Shown here: in pieces, positions 28,427 through 37,198 of the stretch
Numbering within the stretch: position 1 is the first letter of the stretch
How the letters are laid out: each line of letters starts with the position of its first letter
Assembly: GCF_020711255.1 (NCBI RefSeq)
Contig: NZ_JAJFAW010000002.1
Coordinates: forward strand, 124,001-188,000
Direction: 5' to 3'
DNA: 64,000 bases
Source: Hymenobacter plasmatis
Lineage (GTDB): Bacteria > Bacteroidota > Bacteroidia > Cytophagales > Hymenobacteraceae
Translations under genes and position numbers: made by a program
Notes under the pieces: generated by a model
Told to the model about the DNA's origin: nothing
The model's input: the letters and a program-made list of their open reading frames with translations, nothing else
Databases searched by the model: none

Positions 28427-29383
28427 ATGAGGAACGACAAAGAAGCCGCCGATGCCCTGGCAGACTCCTTCCAGAAGCTGCGCCAGGAAATCGGCAAAGT
28501 CATCGTAGGGCAGGACGAAGTGGTGCGGCTGGTGCTCACCGCCGTGTTTTCGCAAGGGCACAGCCTGCTGGTGGGGGTGCCCGGACTGGCCAAAACCCTG
28601 CTGATTCAAACCATCGCCGACTCCCTGGACCTGTCGTTCAACCGCATTCAGTTCACGCCGGATTTGATGCCCTCCGACATTGTGGGCTCCGAAACGATGA
28701 ACCAGCAGCGGGATTTTCACTTCGTGAAGGGCCCCATCTTCGCCAACATCATCCTGGCCGACGAAATCAACCGCACGCCCCCCAAAACCCAGGCCGCGCT
28801 GCTGGAGTCGATGCAGGAATACGCCGTGACGGTGGCCGGGCAGCGCTACGCGTTGGCCCGCCCATTCTTCGTACTGGCCACCCAAAACCCTATTGAGCAG
28901 GAAGGTACCTACCCCCTGCCCGAAGCGCAACTCGACCGCTTCATGTTCAATATTGAGCTGGGCTACCCCACCTATGCTGAGGAGCTGAACATCGTCAAAA
29001 ACACCACCTCCGACCGCAAGCACTCGGTAAACAAAATCCTGCACGCGGCCGATATTCAGGCATTCCAGGAGCTGGTGCGCCGGGTGCCGGTGGCCGACAA
29101 CGTGGTGGAATACGCCGTGAGCCTGGTGCACAAGACGCGCCCCGGCACCGAGCGCGCTGCGGCTCGCTCCACGCAACTACTGGAGTGGGGCGCAGGGCCG
29201 CGCGCCTCACAGCACCTCATTGTGGGCGCCAAGTGCAACGCGTTGCTCAACGGCAAGTACTCGCCCGATATTGAGGACGTACGCGCCGTGGCGGTGCCCA
29301 TCCTGCGCCACCGCCTCGTGCGCAACTTCAAAGCCGAAGCCGAAGGCATCGGCGTGGAGCAGATTGTGAAAGAACTTTTGTAA
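28427..29383 (+). CDS. MoxR-family AAA+ ATPase
   Basis: A 318-residue AAA_3/MoxR chaperone-like ATPase: Walker A GVPGLAKT (~50-57), Walker B IILADEINR, sensor-1 LATQNPIEQEGTYPLPEAQL, sensor-2 region in the C-terminal lid. MoxR proteins assist maturation of protein complexes, usually with DUF58 and VWA partner proteins. Those partners are not encoded next to it here; the downstream gene is an unknown 141-residue protein behind a palindrome. The start is ATG 28427 (MRNDKEAADALADSFQKL). Confidence 0.94.
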   Translation: MRNDKEAADALADSFQKLRQEIGKVIVGQDEVVRLVLTAVFSQGHSLLVGVPGLAKTLLIQTIADSLDLSFNRIQFTPDLMPSDIVGSETMNQQRDFHFVKGPIFANIILADEINRTPPKTQAALLESMQEYAVTVAGQRYALARPFFVLATQNPIEQEGTYPLPEAQLDRFMFNIELGYPTYAEELNIVKNTTSDRKHSVNKILHAADIQAFQELVRRVPVADNVVEYAVSLVHKTRPGTERAAARSTQLLEWGAGPRASQHLIVGAKCNALLNGKYSPDIEDVRAVAVPILRHRLVRNFKAEAEGIGVEQIVKELL

Positions 29384-29392
29384 AACTCGCCT

Positions 29393-29494
29393 GTCATGCT
29401 GACGAAGGAAGCATCTTATCAAAGCTGCTTTCGTCAGATTTAGTATTCCCGACGGCGCGAACCTGATAAGATGTTTCGCTCCGCTCAACATGAC
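29393..29494. repeat. Palindromic repeat of the CATGCTGA...GAAGCATC family
   Basis: Left arm 29393-29421 and right arm 29464-29494 pair with several mismatches in the middle (GACGAAGGAAGC against GAGCGGAGCGAAAC). Outer GTCATG and inner CATCTTATCA match the element at 3109. The right arm ends eight bases before the next ATG. Confidence 0.85.
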
Positions 29495-29502
29495 GAAAGC
29501 CC

Positions 29503-29928
29503 ATGGAAGCCCAAGCTTACTACCAGCAATTTGAGCGCAACGTGCGCATCATTCTCGATGCCCTTGCCGCCGGCCTAGACCTGCGCACCACGTCCCTTGA
29601 AACCAGCCTGCCCATCGAAGTATATGTGCTGTGCGAGGTCCTGAACCAAGGCGCCGGCGAAGACTTCGTGCTCACCGCTACCGGTGTGGCACGGCTGGCC
29701 GAGTTTCAGCAGCAGTTTATGAAGCACGAGGGCCAGACCCTAGCCGCTATGGAGCGCGTGCTCGCCGACAAGCGCGGCACCATGCGCACCCCCGAAGGCC
29801 GGGTATTGGCCAAGGAGATGCTCATCCGGCGGCTGGAATTCTTCAACGAAGCGGCCCGCCAGGTAAACGTGATGCGCACGCAGCAGGCCCTGGGCAGCCC
29901 CAGCCAGTACGAAGGCGTAAACAAATAG
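29503..29928 (+). CDS. Small helical protein of unknown function
   Basis: A 141-residue cytoplasmic protein, MEAQAYYQQFERNVRIILDA at the N-terminus, with long amphipathic helices (LAEFQQQFMKHEGQTLAAME, RRLEFFNEAARQVNVMRTQQ). No motif or family recognised. The start is eight bases behind a palindromic repeat, so the leader RNA would carry or directly follow a hairpin. It is followed by a good terminator, so it may be transcribed alone or with moxR. Confidence 0.65.
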   Translation: MEAQAYYQQFERNVRIILDALAAGLDLRTTSLETSLPIEVYVLCEVLNQGAGEDFVLTATGVARLAEFQQQFMKHEGQTLAAMERVLADKRGTMRTPEGRVLAKEMLIRRLEFFNEAARQVNVMRTQQALGSPSQYEGVNK

Positions 29929-29950
29929 CTCAACCCGACAATGTTTTTAC

Positions 29951-29988
29951 AAAAAGGCCGCTTCTGCTAGACAGAGGCGGCCTTTTTA
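29951..29988. terminator. Rho-independent terminator
   Basis: AAAAAGGCCGC (29951-29961) pairs with GCGGCCTTTTT (29977-29987), and the stem extends inward five more pairs with one G-U. A and T runs on both sides allow function in both directions. Confidence 0.85.
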
Positions 29989-30102
29989 TTCGTACCTATT
30001 CAGCCCTTGTAGTTGAGCAAGCCAGGGACTGGCCCAACTTATTTCTCCGGGTTCAGGTGGCGGCCGGTCGCCGCAGCCGGGCTTATTTCGTATCAAGAAT
30101 TC

Positions 30103-30660
30103 ATGCTGCCTCGCACTCCACTGCTCACGTCGCGCCTTTGCATGCGCCCCTACGAGCTGACCGACGCGCCCGAGTTCTTCGCCCTGCTCGATGGCGACCG
30201 CGGCCGCTTTCGCACCTCCTTTCCCGACCGCCTCCAGGCCGTGCGCACCCTCCCCGACGCCACCGTGGCCCTGCGGGCCTTTGCCGACGACTGGCGCACG
30301 GGCCGCTTCTACGTATTTGGGCTCTGGCATCGTGCCCACGGCACTTACCTGGGCGATATCTGCATTATGCCGCAGTCCAAGGGCCAGGCCGAAATTGGCT
30401 ACTACCTCGCCGCCGCCGCCGAAGGCCACGGCTACGCCCGGGAGGCGCTGGCTGCTGTGGTGCAGTTTGGCTTTGGTGCGCTGGGCAGCCAGCGCCTGCT
30501 CATTCGCTGCTACGCCCAGAACGCGCGGGGCCAGGCCGTGGCCCGCGCCGCAGGCTTCCTGCCCGAGCCTCAGCCTAGGCGCCCGCTCTGGTTCCGCAAC
30601 GCTGACGCGGTGGGCAACATCCAGCGCTTTGTGCTGACGGCTGCGGGCCGGCTGGCGTGA
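30103..30660 (+). CDS. GNAT-family N-acetyltransferase (RimJ/RimL-like)
   Basis: A 185-residue acetyltransferase of the Acetyltransf_3 type: TSRLCMRPYELTDAPEFFAL at the N-terminus, GDICIMPQSKGQAEIGYYLA in the middle, the acetyl-CoA pyrophosphate loop region AAAEGHGYAREAL, then LGSQRLLIRCYAQNARGQAV. Such enzymes acetylate N-termini, ribosomal proteins or small amines; the target is unknown. ATG 30103 (MLPRTPLLTS) fits the family; an open extension to 30013 is not family-like. Confidence 0.88.
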   Translation: MLPRTPLLTSRLCMRPYELTDAPEFFALLDGDRGRFRTSFPDRLQAVRTLPDATVALRAFADDWRTGRFYVFGLWHRAHGTYLGDICIMPQSKGQAEIGYYLAAAAEGHGYAREALAAVVQFGFGALGSQRLLIRCYAQNARGQAVARAAGFLPEPQPRRPLWFRNADAVGNIQRFVLTAAGRLA

Positions 30661-30701
30661 GGCAGCGTTTCGTTGGGCGGATTCTGAGCTAAAGCGTAGT
30701 A

Positions 30702-31952
30702 TTACTGCGCCACGCGCACGCGTTTGGCCGCGTTGCCCAGCAGCCAGTCCTGCCGGAAATTCAGGTACATGCCGAAAGAATAGTCCAGCAGCTTGGCATT
30801 GAGGTCGAACAGCGGCTCCACCCGGGCCGTGAGCGAGGCCGCGTCGGAGATGCGGAAGTCGTGCAGCAGCCGCAGCATCACAATCTTGCGTTTTGGGTCC
30901 ACAAAGTCCGGGTTCGACACGGTGCGCGAGGCGCTCTGGTACAAGTCGCCCCCGAGCGGCGAGATGAAGCGCGAACCCTGCCAGTAGCTCAGCATCACAT
31001 CGGCGTAGCGGGTTTCGAGGGTGGCGTTCAGGTACAGGGCCCGGCCGTAGCGGAAGGGAAACTGGCCCTTCGTGAAGGAGTAGTCCTGGTAGCCGAGCAC
31101 GTAGCCGTTGAGCCGCACGGCCTGCACAGTGGGCCCGGCCAGACGGTGCCGTGCTTCCAGCCCCAGGGCCTCGTTGAACACCGTTTGCAGGGGCTTGTCG
31201 AGGGTATCAATCTGCCCGCCGTGGTGGATGGCCGTGAACTGAAACGGCACCGCCACCTCCCAAGGGCTGCCATCGCGGCTGAGGCGGTAGTTGCTGCTGA
31301 TGCCCCCCGCCACTTCTTCCTGGTAGTTGCTATAGCGGTACTGCTGGCGCTGCCAGTCCACCCACTGGTCTACAAACAGCCGGGTGCCCTGGTAGCGCAC
31401 CTGGATGCCTTCCTCTAGCGGGTTGAGCATGGCCCGCTCGAAGTTGAACATTGGCTCGATGTAGTTGTGGGCCAGATGGGGCCGGATGTTGCCCAATATT
31501 ATCTGCTGCTTGCCAGTGGTCCAGGTGGCCCGGAACGTGGGCCGCACCTGCTGCAAGACCGGGTTGCCGAAGTCCTTCCACAGAAACACGCCGCCTTCGA
31601 GGCGCAGGTCTTTGATGGGGTAATAAACAAGCTGCGGATTGAGCTGCGTGCCGTAGAGCGTGTAGCCGTCGACGATTTTGTTGAAGTACTCGTTGTCTTT
31701 AAAGAAAACGAAGGCGTTGAGCGAAATCCTTATGTCGCCGGCCTTGGCGGGAGCATGAGAACGCAAGGAATTTACAGTCGCCGAATCAACCTCTTTTCCT
31801 TGTTTACTGTACAAGGCATCGGATTCTGTTTTGGTTTGAGGCCACTGGGCAGGAGGACTAATAAAGGCCCGATTATCCAGTTGCGCCCGCGCTTCTCCCA
31901 CTGTAATTAGCACACCTACAAGGGCAACTAAAATTTTTAGATAATTCGCCAT
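30702..31952 (-). CDS. Outer-membrane beta-barrel-like protein of unknown function
   Basis: A 416-residue exported protein. Signal peptide MANYLKILVALVGVLITVGE with cleavage near ARAQ. The body is a series of alternating amphipathic strands with many aromatic residues (DNEYFNKIVDGYTLYGTQLN, YLNATLETRYADVMLSYWQG), typical of an outer-membrane barrel or porin-like protein, though it ends VRVAQ rather than in a classical aromatic C-terminal strand. No family name is recognised. It is divergent from recA with about 160 bases between the starts. Confidence 0.7.
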   Translation of the reverse strand: MANYLKILVALVGVLITVGEARAQLDNRAFISPPAQWPQTKTESDALYSKQGKEVDSATVNSLRSHAPAKAGDIRISLNAFVFFKDNEYFNKIVDGYTLYGTQLNPQLVYYPIKDLRLEGGVFLWKDFGNPVLQQVRPTFRATWTTGKQQIILGNIRPHLAHNYIEPMFNFERAMLNPLEEGIQVRYQGTRLFVDQWVDWQRQQYRYSNYQEEVAGGISSNYRLSRDGSPWEVAVPFQFTAIHHGGQIDTLDKPLQTVFNEALGLEARHRLAGPTVQAVRLNGYVLGYQDYSFTKGQFPFRYGRALYLNATLETRYADVMLSYWQGSRFISPLGGDLYQSASRTVSNPDFVDPKRKIVMLRLLHDFRISDAASLTARVEPLFDLNAKLLDYSFGMYLNFRQDWLLGNAAKRVRVAQ

Positions 31953-32112
31953 ATATTTCTGCTTTCAACGGCACGAAACCGCTGAGCATTGTGTTAGAAA
32001 AAGCCGACGTAAAAGGGCTTCTTCGTAGTCCTAACCAAGGAATAGTTTTATTCGATTGCGACGGCACCAAAACCCTTAACTTTACCAAACCTAATTCCTT
32101 TTTCCTATCCCC

Positions 32113-33210
32113 ATGGCAGTAGCTACTGACAAAGCTTCAAAAGCGGACAAGGCCGAGACCAACGTCGCGGCCGAAAAAATGAAAGCCCTCCAGCTCACTC
32201 TTGACAAGCTGGACAAAGCCTATGGCAAAGGCACCGTGATGAAGCTCAGCGACAACAAGGTTGGCGACATCCCGAGCATCAGCACCGGTTCGCTCTCGCT
32301 CGACATTGCCTTGGGCATTGGCGGCGTGCCCCGTGGCCGCGTGGTGGAAATCTACGGCCCGGAATCGTCGGGTAAGACCACCCTCACGATGCACATGATT
32401 GCCGAGGCGCAGAAGAAAGGCGGCATGGCCGCGTTCATCGACGCCGAGCACGCTTTCGACAAATCCTACGCCGAGAAACTCGGCATCGACACCACCAACC
32501 TGCTCATTGCTCAGCCCGATAATGGTGAACAAGCGTTGGAAATCGCCGACCAGCTGATTTCCTCGGGTGCCATCGACATCATAGTGATTGACTCCGTGGC
32601 CGCCCTCGTGCCGAAAGGCGAATTGGAAGGCGACATGGGTGACTCGAAAGTGGGCCTGCACGCCCGCCTCATGAGCCAGGCCCTGCGTAAGCTCACCGGT
32701 ACCATCAACAAGACCGGCTGCTGCTGCGTGTTCATCAACCAGCTGCGCGAGAAAATCGGTGTGATGTTCGGCTCGCCCGAAACCACCACCGGTGGTAACG
32801 CCCTGAAATTCTACGCTTCGGTGCGCCTCGACATCCGTCGTATCGGCCAAATCAAGGAAGACAAGGACAACGTGACCGGTAACCGCACCAAGGTGAAGGT
32901 GGTGAAGAACAAAGTAGCGCCGCCCTTCAAGGTGGTCGAGTTCGACATCATCTACGGCCAGGGCATTTCGAAAGTCGGTGAGATTGTGGACCTGGGCGTC
33001 GACATGGGCATCATCGGCAAGTCGGGTTCGTGGTTCAACTACGGCGACACCAAAATTGGCCAGGGCCGCGAAGCGGTGAAAACCCTGCTGCTCGACAACC
33101 CCGAGCTGGCCAATGAGATTGAAGCCAAAATTCGTGCAATGGCGAAGGGCGACGACGATGTCATCCCCGTGGACCTGAGCATCGTTGAAGACGGCGAAGA
33201 CACGCTGTAA
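32113..33210 (+). CDS. recA: Recombinase A
   Basis: ATP-dependent strand-exchange protein and SOS co-protease, 365 residues. Walker [10 protein letters not shown] (82-90), the [12 protein letters not shown] segment, Walker [13 protein letters not shown], loop L1 [20 protein letters not shown], loop L2 near [20 protein letters not shown]. The N-terminal ~20 residues are K/A-rich and variable, as usual. A near-match -7 element (TAACTTTA, 32077-32084) precedes the ATG. Codons favour GGT, ACC and AAG more than the neighbours do, as in highly expressed genes. No intein. Followed by a strong terminator. Confidence 0.98.
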   Translation: MAVATDKASKADKAETNVAAEKMKALQLTLDKLDKAYGKGTVMKLSDNKVGDIPSISTGSLSLDIALGIGGVPRGRVVEIYGPESSGKTTLTMHMIAEAQKKGGMAAFIDAEHAFDKSYAEKLGIDTTNLLIAQPDNGEQALEIADQLISSGAIDIIVIDSVAALVPKGELEGDMGDSKVGLHARLMSQALRKLTGTINKTGCCCVFINQLREKIGVMFGSPETTTGGNALKFYASVRLDIRRIGQIKEDKDNVTGNRTKVKVVKNKVAPPFKVVEFDIIYGQGISKVGEIVDLGVDMGIIGKSGSWFNYGDTKIGQGREAVKTLLLDNPELANEIEAKIRAMAKGDDDVIPVDLSIVEDGEDTL

Positions 33211-33231
33211 GCGAGTTGAACCTGAATATTC

Positions 33232-33264
33232 AAAAGCCCGTTGCAATCCGCAGCGGGCTTTTTT
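33232..33264 (+). terminator. recA terminator
   Basis: AAAAGCCCGTTGC pairs with GCAGCGGGCTTTT (one G-U pair), followed by TTT. Confidence 0.88.
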
Positions 33265-33342
33265 ACGTCCGTATCTTTACCTGTCTGCAGGCTGGCACTG
33301 CGTTTGTCAGGACCGGGTCTGGCTTCTCTTCTTTTTAATCTT

Positions 33343-34161
33343 ATGAACCGCCTTTGGCTCCTCTTTACTCCGCTTGTTTTGTTGCTCTTGGTGGCCATGC
33401 AGCCCGCTTTAGGCCCCGGCGACGCCGTTCGGTTTATTCCGCAGTCCAGCTTTGGCCGCGGTGAGGTCATCCGGTACACCGTGCACTACGGCCTCATCAA
33501 CGGCGGCGAAGCCACGGTAGAAACCGCCGGCAGCCTGGAGCGCGTGAACGACCGGCCCTGCTACAAGGCCACCGTGAGCGGCCGCACCACGGGCTCGTTC
33601 GATTTTTTCCTGCGCATCCGCGACCAGTGGCGCGCTTACATCGACACGACCAGCATCCTGCCCCTGCGTTCGCAGCGCGACATTGCGGAGAAGAACTATC
33701 GCAAGAAGGAAACCATCAATTACGACCACATCCACGACGTGGCCGAGGTGCAGGACCACGACAAGGACAACCCCAAGCGCACCACCGTGAAAGTGGCCAA
33801 CAACACCCTGGAGCTGGTGAGCGGCTTTTATTACCTGCGCACGTTCAACTTTGACCGCATGCGGGTGGGTGAAATCATCAAAGTGCCTGGCTACCTCGAC
33901 GGCGACAACTTCATGCTTGAAGTTGTGTACAAGGGCCGCGAAATTGTGGAAACCAAAGCCGGCGACGTGCACACGTTCAAGTTGGTGCCCAAGCTGCCCA
34001 ACAACAAGCTCTTCCGGGGCGAAAACGCCATTTCCGTATACCTTTCCGACGACCGCAACAAGATTCCGGTGCTGTTTCAGGCCGAAATGTTCGTGGGGAC
34101 CGTGAAAGTGGACATGGTGAAGTACCAGGGCCTGAAGTACCGCCTAAACATGGCAAACTAG
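33343..34161 (+). CDS. DUF3108 periplasmic protein
   Basis: A 272-residue protein with an N-terminal hydrophobic segment (MNRLWLLFTPLVLLLLVAMQ) and a DUF3108 domain: FGRGEVIRYTVHYGLINGGE, LRIRDQWRAYIDTTSILPLR, VPGYLDGDNFMLEVVYKGRE, ENAISVYLSDDRNKIPVLFQ. The family is periplasmic and of unknown function, related in fold to lipid-binding beta clams. ATG 33343 starts the signal sequence. A near-match -7 element (TATCTTTA, 33272-33279) lies upstream. Its TAG stop is embedded in the octamer TAGCTCAA. Confidence 0.88.
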   Translation: MNRLWLLFTPLVLLLLVAMQPALGPGDAVRFIPQSSFGRGEVIRYTVHYGLINGGEATVETAGSLERVNDRPCYKATVSGRTTGSFDFFLRIRDQWRAYIDTTSILPLRSQRDIAEKNYRKKETINYDHIHDVAEVQDHDKDNPKRTTVKVANNTLELVSGFYYLRTFNFDRMRVGEIIKVPGYLDGDNFMLEVVYKGREIVETKAGDVHTFKLVPKLPNNKLFRGENAISVYLSDDRNKIPVLFQAEMFVGTVKVDMVKYQGLKYRLNMAN

Positions 34162-34206
34162 CTCAATTTCCTTTTGGGAAACGGCAGGTAATCAGCTCAC
34201 AACTAC

Positions 34207-34250
34207 AAAGGCCCTGGCTCTTAATTGAGCTGGGGCCTTTTATCTTTTTA
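34207..34250 (+). terminator. Terminator after the DUF3108 gene
   Basis: AAAGGCCCTGGCTC (34207-34220) pairs with GAGCTGGGGCCTTT (34227-34240) with two G-U pairs; TATCTTTTT follows. Confidence 0.8.
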
Positions 34251-34422
34251 GGTAGAACGAATTCCAAAGAACATTCGCAGCTAAGCCCAATAACGATTCG
34301 TTGGGCTGGTCTTGGGCTGAGCTGGTTAAAGTTGAGCTGCGCCAGCTACACCTACAGCCACACCGCACGTGGGGCGAGCGTTGGTCACATAAACGTAACA
34401 TAGCCAGGGACTCAGCAATCGG

Positions 34423-34430
34423 TACTTTTG
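34423..34430 (+). promoter_or_regulatory. -7 promoter element of the two-component operon
   Basis: TACTTTTG, perfect TAnnTTTG, 37 bases before the GTG start at 34468. Confidence 0.7.
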
Positions 34431-34467
34431 CAGCACCATTGCTTTGCTTCACTTAAGCCCAATCGCC

Positions 34468-35163
34468 GTGACTGCTCCCAAATCGCCCGTGTACAAGATT
34501 CTCGTGGTCGATGACGACCCGGACATTGTTGAGCTGCTGGAGTTCAACCTGAAGAAAGAAGGCTACCAGACCGCCTCGGCCAGCGACGGCCGCAAAGCCC
34601 TGGCCGTAGCCGCCGATTTCCACCCCGACATCATCCTGCTCGATGTGATGATGCCCAACCTTGACGGGATTGCGGCTTGCCGCCTCCTACGCGAGCAGCC
34701 CAAGTTCAAGGACACGTACATCCTATTCCTTACGGCCCGGGCCGAAGAATTCTCCGAAGTAGCCGCTTTCGAAGCTGGCGCCGACGATTTTATCGCCAAG
34801 CCCATTAAGCCCCGCGCACTCCTCAGCCGCCTGGCCGCCGTGAAGCGCCGCGACCACGACCCCCACGCCGCCGTCGACGCCATCGACATCAACGGGCTGC
34901 GCATCGACCGCACCGGCTTTGCCGTGTACCAGGCGGGGCGCAAAATCACGCTGCCCAAGAAGGAGTTTGAGCTGCTGGCGTTCCTGGCGGCCTCGCCCCA
35001 CAAGGTGTTTAACCGCGAAGAGCTGCTCAAGAATATATGGGGCAACGACGTGTTTGTGCTGGCCCGCACCGTGGACGTGCACGTGCGCAAAGTCCGCGAA
35101 AAAGTCGGCGACCACCACATCCAGACCATTAAAGGCGTGGGTTATAAGTTCAACGCCGACTGA
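34468..35163 (+). CDS. PhoB/OmpR-type response regulator
   Basis: A 231-residue DNA-binding regulator. Receiver domain with acidic pocket Asp15-Asp16, phospho-acceptor Asp59 (IILLDVMMPNLDG) and conserved Lys in DDFIAKPIKPRAL; C-terminal winged helix with KKEFELLAFLAASPHKVFNR and VRKVREKVGDHHIQTIKGVG. I choose GTG 34468 (VTAPKSPVYKILVVDD); a TTG at 34444 is possible, but it leaves a leader of only a few bases and an atypical tail. The histidine kinase follows on the same strand across a heptanucleotide palindrome, so the two form a pair. Confidence 0.93.
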   Translation: MTAPKSPVYKILVVDDDPDIVELLEFNLKKEGYQTASASDGRKALAVAADFHPDIILLDVMMPNLDGIAACRLLREQPKFKDTYILFLTARAEEFSEVAAFEAGADDFIAKPIKPRALLSRLAAVKRRDHDPHAAVDAIDINGLRIDRTGFAVYQAGRKITLPKKEFELLAFLAASPHKVFNREELLKNIWGNDVFVLARTVDVHVRKVREKVGDHHIQTIKGVGYKFNAD

Positions 35164-35170
35164 TTGTCCT

Positions 35171-35284
35171 TAACCATTTGTCAATTAACATTCGACAGCT
35201 CAGCGGGCAGATATTGCTCCCCGCCGTACTTTTCGTGGGCGGAACTCTGGGCTGTTAAAGGATAAATGTTAATTGCTAAATGAA
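35171..35284. repeat. Heptanucleotide palindrome between regulator and kinase genes
   Basis: Left units CATTTGT, CAATTAA, CATTCGA, CAGCTCA (35175-35202). Right units TAAATGT, TAATTGC, TAAATGA (35263-35283), running into the kinase ATG at 35285. Arms 35175-35192 and 35265-35282 pair at 16 of 18 positions; CCGCC/GGCGG pairs inside. Confidence 0.8.
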
Positions 35285-36358
35285 ATGAACCTCTCTTCCC
35301 GCACCATTGCCATCCTCATTGCGCTACTGGTGGCCGGTGTGCTCACTGCCTATGCCCATTTTGGGCCCATGCTGCCGTTCCGGGAAGCCTTTCTGGCGGC
35401 GGGCATCACGGTAGCTGCGTGCTTCTTGCTGGTGTATTTGTCGTTTGAGGCGCTCATTTTTCGGGAAATCAACGGCATCTACGCGGGCCTGGAGCACATC
35501 AAGCGCAAGGAGTTCAAGCGCCTGAGCAACAAATTCCTGTTTCGGCCCGAGCCCGTGAAGCGCGTGCGCGATGAAATCCTGCTAATGGCCGAGCGCCGTC
35601 AGCAGGAGCTCGACGAACTAGTGCGCCTGCAGGCGCTGCGCCGGGAGTTCCTGGCCGACGTCTCGCACGAATTGAAAACGCCGCTCTTCGCCGCCCAGGG
35701 CTTCGTGCACACCATCTTGGACGACGAAGACGACGAAATTGACCTGGCCACACGCCGGAAGTTTCTGAGCAAAGCCGCCGCCAGCCTCGACACGCTCGAT
35801 GCCCTGGTGCAGGACCTAGTCACCATTGCCCAGCTCGAAAAAGGCGTGGTGCGCATGCGCCGCCAGCGCTTCGACCTGGTGGCGCTGGTGCGTGAGATAT
35901 TTGAGCTGCTGGAGCAGCAGGCTGCCCGGCGTGGCACGGCCCTCGAGCTGTTTCCGCCCAACCTTCCCGAAACGGGCCTGCAGGTAGTCGCCGACCGTAA
36001 CCGCATCCGCCAGGTGCTGGTGAACCTGGTTGACAACGCCATCAAGTACGGCCGCGAGCAGGGCCGGGTGGTGGTGGGCCTGGTAGAATCCGGCCGCTCG
36101 GTGCGCATTTCCGTGCGCGACGACGGCGCAGGCATCGCGCCGGAGCACCAGTCGCGCATCTTCGAGCGGTTCTATCGCATCGACAAAAGCCGCTCGCGCG
36201 AATCGGGCGGCTCCGGCCTGGGCCTCGCCATCAGCAAGCACATTGTGGAAGCCCACAAATCCAGCATTCGGGTAAAAAGTACCATCGGGGAAGGCACGAC
36301 GCTGGAATTTAAGTTGAGCAAGCCCAAAAGCGGAAACATCAGCCCGCGCGACAAATAG
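35285..36358 (+). CDS. PhoR-like sensor histidine kinase
   Basis: A 357-residue inner-membrane kinase with two membrane helices near the N-terminus (~8-24 and ~38-58) and almost no periplasmic part, so it senses within the membrane or cytoplasm. Dimerisation box FLADVSHELKTPL with phospho-acceptor His128, N-box VLVNLVDNAIKYG, G1 DDGAGIAPEH, F-box IFERFYRID, G2 GGSGLGLAISKHI. The preceding gene is its likely partner regulator. ATG 35285 is preferred to an ATG four codons upstream that lies in the repeat. Confidence 0.93.
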   Translation: MNLSSRTIAILIALLVAGVLTAYAHFGPMLPFREAFLAAGITVAACFLLVYLSFEALIFREINGIYAGLEHIKRKEFKRLSNKFLFRPEPVKRVRDEILLMAERRQQELDELVRLQALRREFLADVSHELKTPLFAAQGFVHTILDDEDDEIDLATRRKFLSKAAASLDTLDALVQDLVTIAQLEKGVVRMRRQRFDLVALVREIFELLEQQAARRGTALELFPPNLPETGLQVVADRNRIRQVLVNLVDNAIKYGREQGRVVVGLVESGRSVRISVRDDGAGIAPEHQSRIFERFYRIDKSRSRESGGSGLGLAISKHIVEAHKSSIRVKSTIGEGTTLEFKLSKPKSGNISPRDK

Positions 36359-36460
36359 ACTGGGCTGCGGCGCGGGTCAAAGCATCAATTCAGCTCAACT
36401 AATCCATTGGGCTACCTGAAGCGGTAGCGTTCCGGCGCAAGCGCGGCAGCACGCGGGCCG

Positions 36461-36468
36461 TACCTTTG
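36461..36468 (+). promoter_or_regulatory. -7 promoter element of the RluA-type gene
   Basis: TACCTTTG, perfect TAnnTTTG, ending nine bases before the ATG at 36478. The usual 6-8 base spacing to the start site would leave a leader of only about one to three bases. Confidence 0.7.
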
Positions 36469-36477
36469 GGGCTTCGT

Positions 36478-37191
36478 ATGAAGCTTCCCAATTTTTCCGA
36501 CCTCGTTATTTTTGAAAACGACGATTACCTCGTCGTTAACAAGCCCCCGTTCCTGGCCACGCTCGACGAGCGGGTGGGCGGCGCGCCCAACATGCTGCGG
36601 CTCGCCCGCCAGCACCACGACGACATTCAGGCCGCCCACCGCCTCGACCGCGAAACTAGTGGCGCGCTGGCCTTCGCCAAAAACCCCGAAGCCTACCGCC
36701 ACCTCGCCATGCAGTTCGAAAACCGCGAGGTGAAAAAGCAGTACCACGCCGTGGTGTGGGGCACGCCGCAGTTCGACAATCAGATTGTGGAGCGCAGCAT
36801 CGAAAACACGACGCGGGGCAAGGCCCGCCTCGCCTACAAAGGCAAAGCAGCCGAAACGCACTTTACCACGCTCGAGAATTTCACCCGCCACTCGCTTATC
36901 CTCTGCGAGCCCGTCACGGGCCGCATGCACCAGATTCGCCTGCACCTCATGTATTTGCAGGCCCCCATCGTGGGCGACACGCTTTATGGTGGGGAAGATT
37001 TTTTCCTTTCTTCCCTGAAGAAGAAATTTAATATGAAGGCCGGCGAGGAAGAGCAGCCCTTCATCAAGCGCTTTGCTTTGCACGCCATGCGCCTGCAATT
37101 CACGGGGCTGCAGGGCGAAGAAATAGTGGTAGAGGCTCCTTATCCCAAGGACTTCCGAGTGCTGGTGGAAGCTTTGCGGCAGAACCAATAG
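36478..37191 (+). CDS. RluA-family RNA pseudouridine synthase
   Basis: A 237-residue pseudouridine synthase catalytic domain without an S4 RNA-binding domain. The active-site Asp57 is in AAHRLDRETSGALAFAK; GRMHQIRLHLMYLQAPIVGD and ALHAMRLQF are the other family motifs. It could modify 23S rRNA or tRNA; the target is not readable from sequence. ATG 36478 begins MKLPNFSDLV; a start four codons upstream would lie inside the promoter element. The leader appears almost absent. Convergent with the next gene, seven bases between stops. Confidence 0.92.
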   Translation: MKLPNFSDLVIFENDDYLVVNKPPFLATLDERVGGAPNMLRLARQHHDDIQAAHRLDRETSGALAFAKNPEAYRHLAMQFENREVKKQYHAVVWGTPQFDNQIVERSIENTTRGKARLAYKGKAAETHFTTLENFTRHSLILCEPVTGRMHQIRLHLMYLQAPIVGDTLYGGEDFFLSSLKKKFNMKAGEEEQPFIKRFALHAMRLQFTGLQGEEIVVEAPYPKDFRVLVEALRQNQ

Positions 37192-37198
37192 CCTTGCC

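Larger units (their letters stand above)
34162..34467. other. 306-base gap: terminator and response-regulator promoter
   Basis: Contains a terminator (34207-34250), a stretch rich in GCTGG/TTGAGCTG strings (34300-34350), and a perfect -7 element at 34423-34430. No gene seen. Confidence 0.7.
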
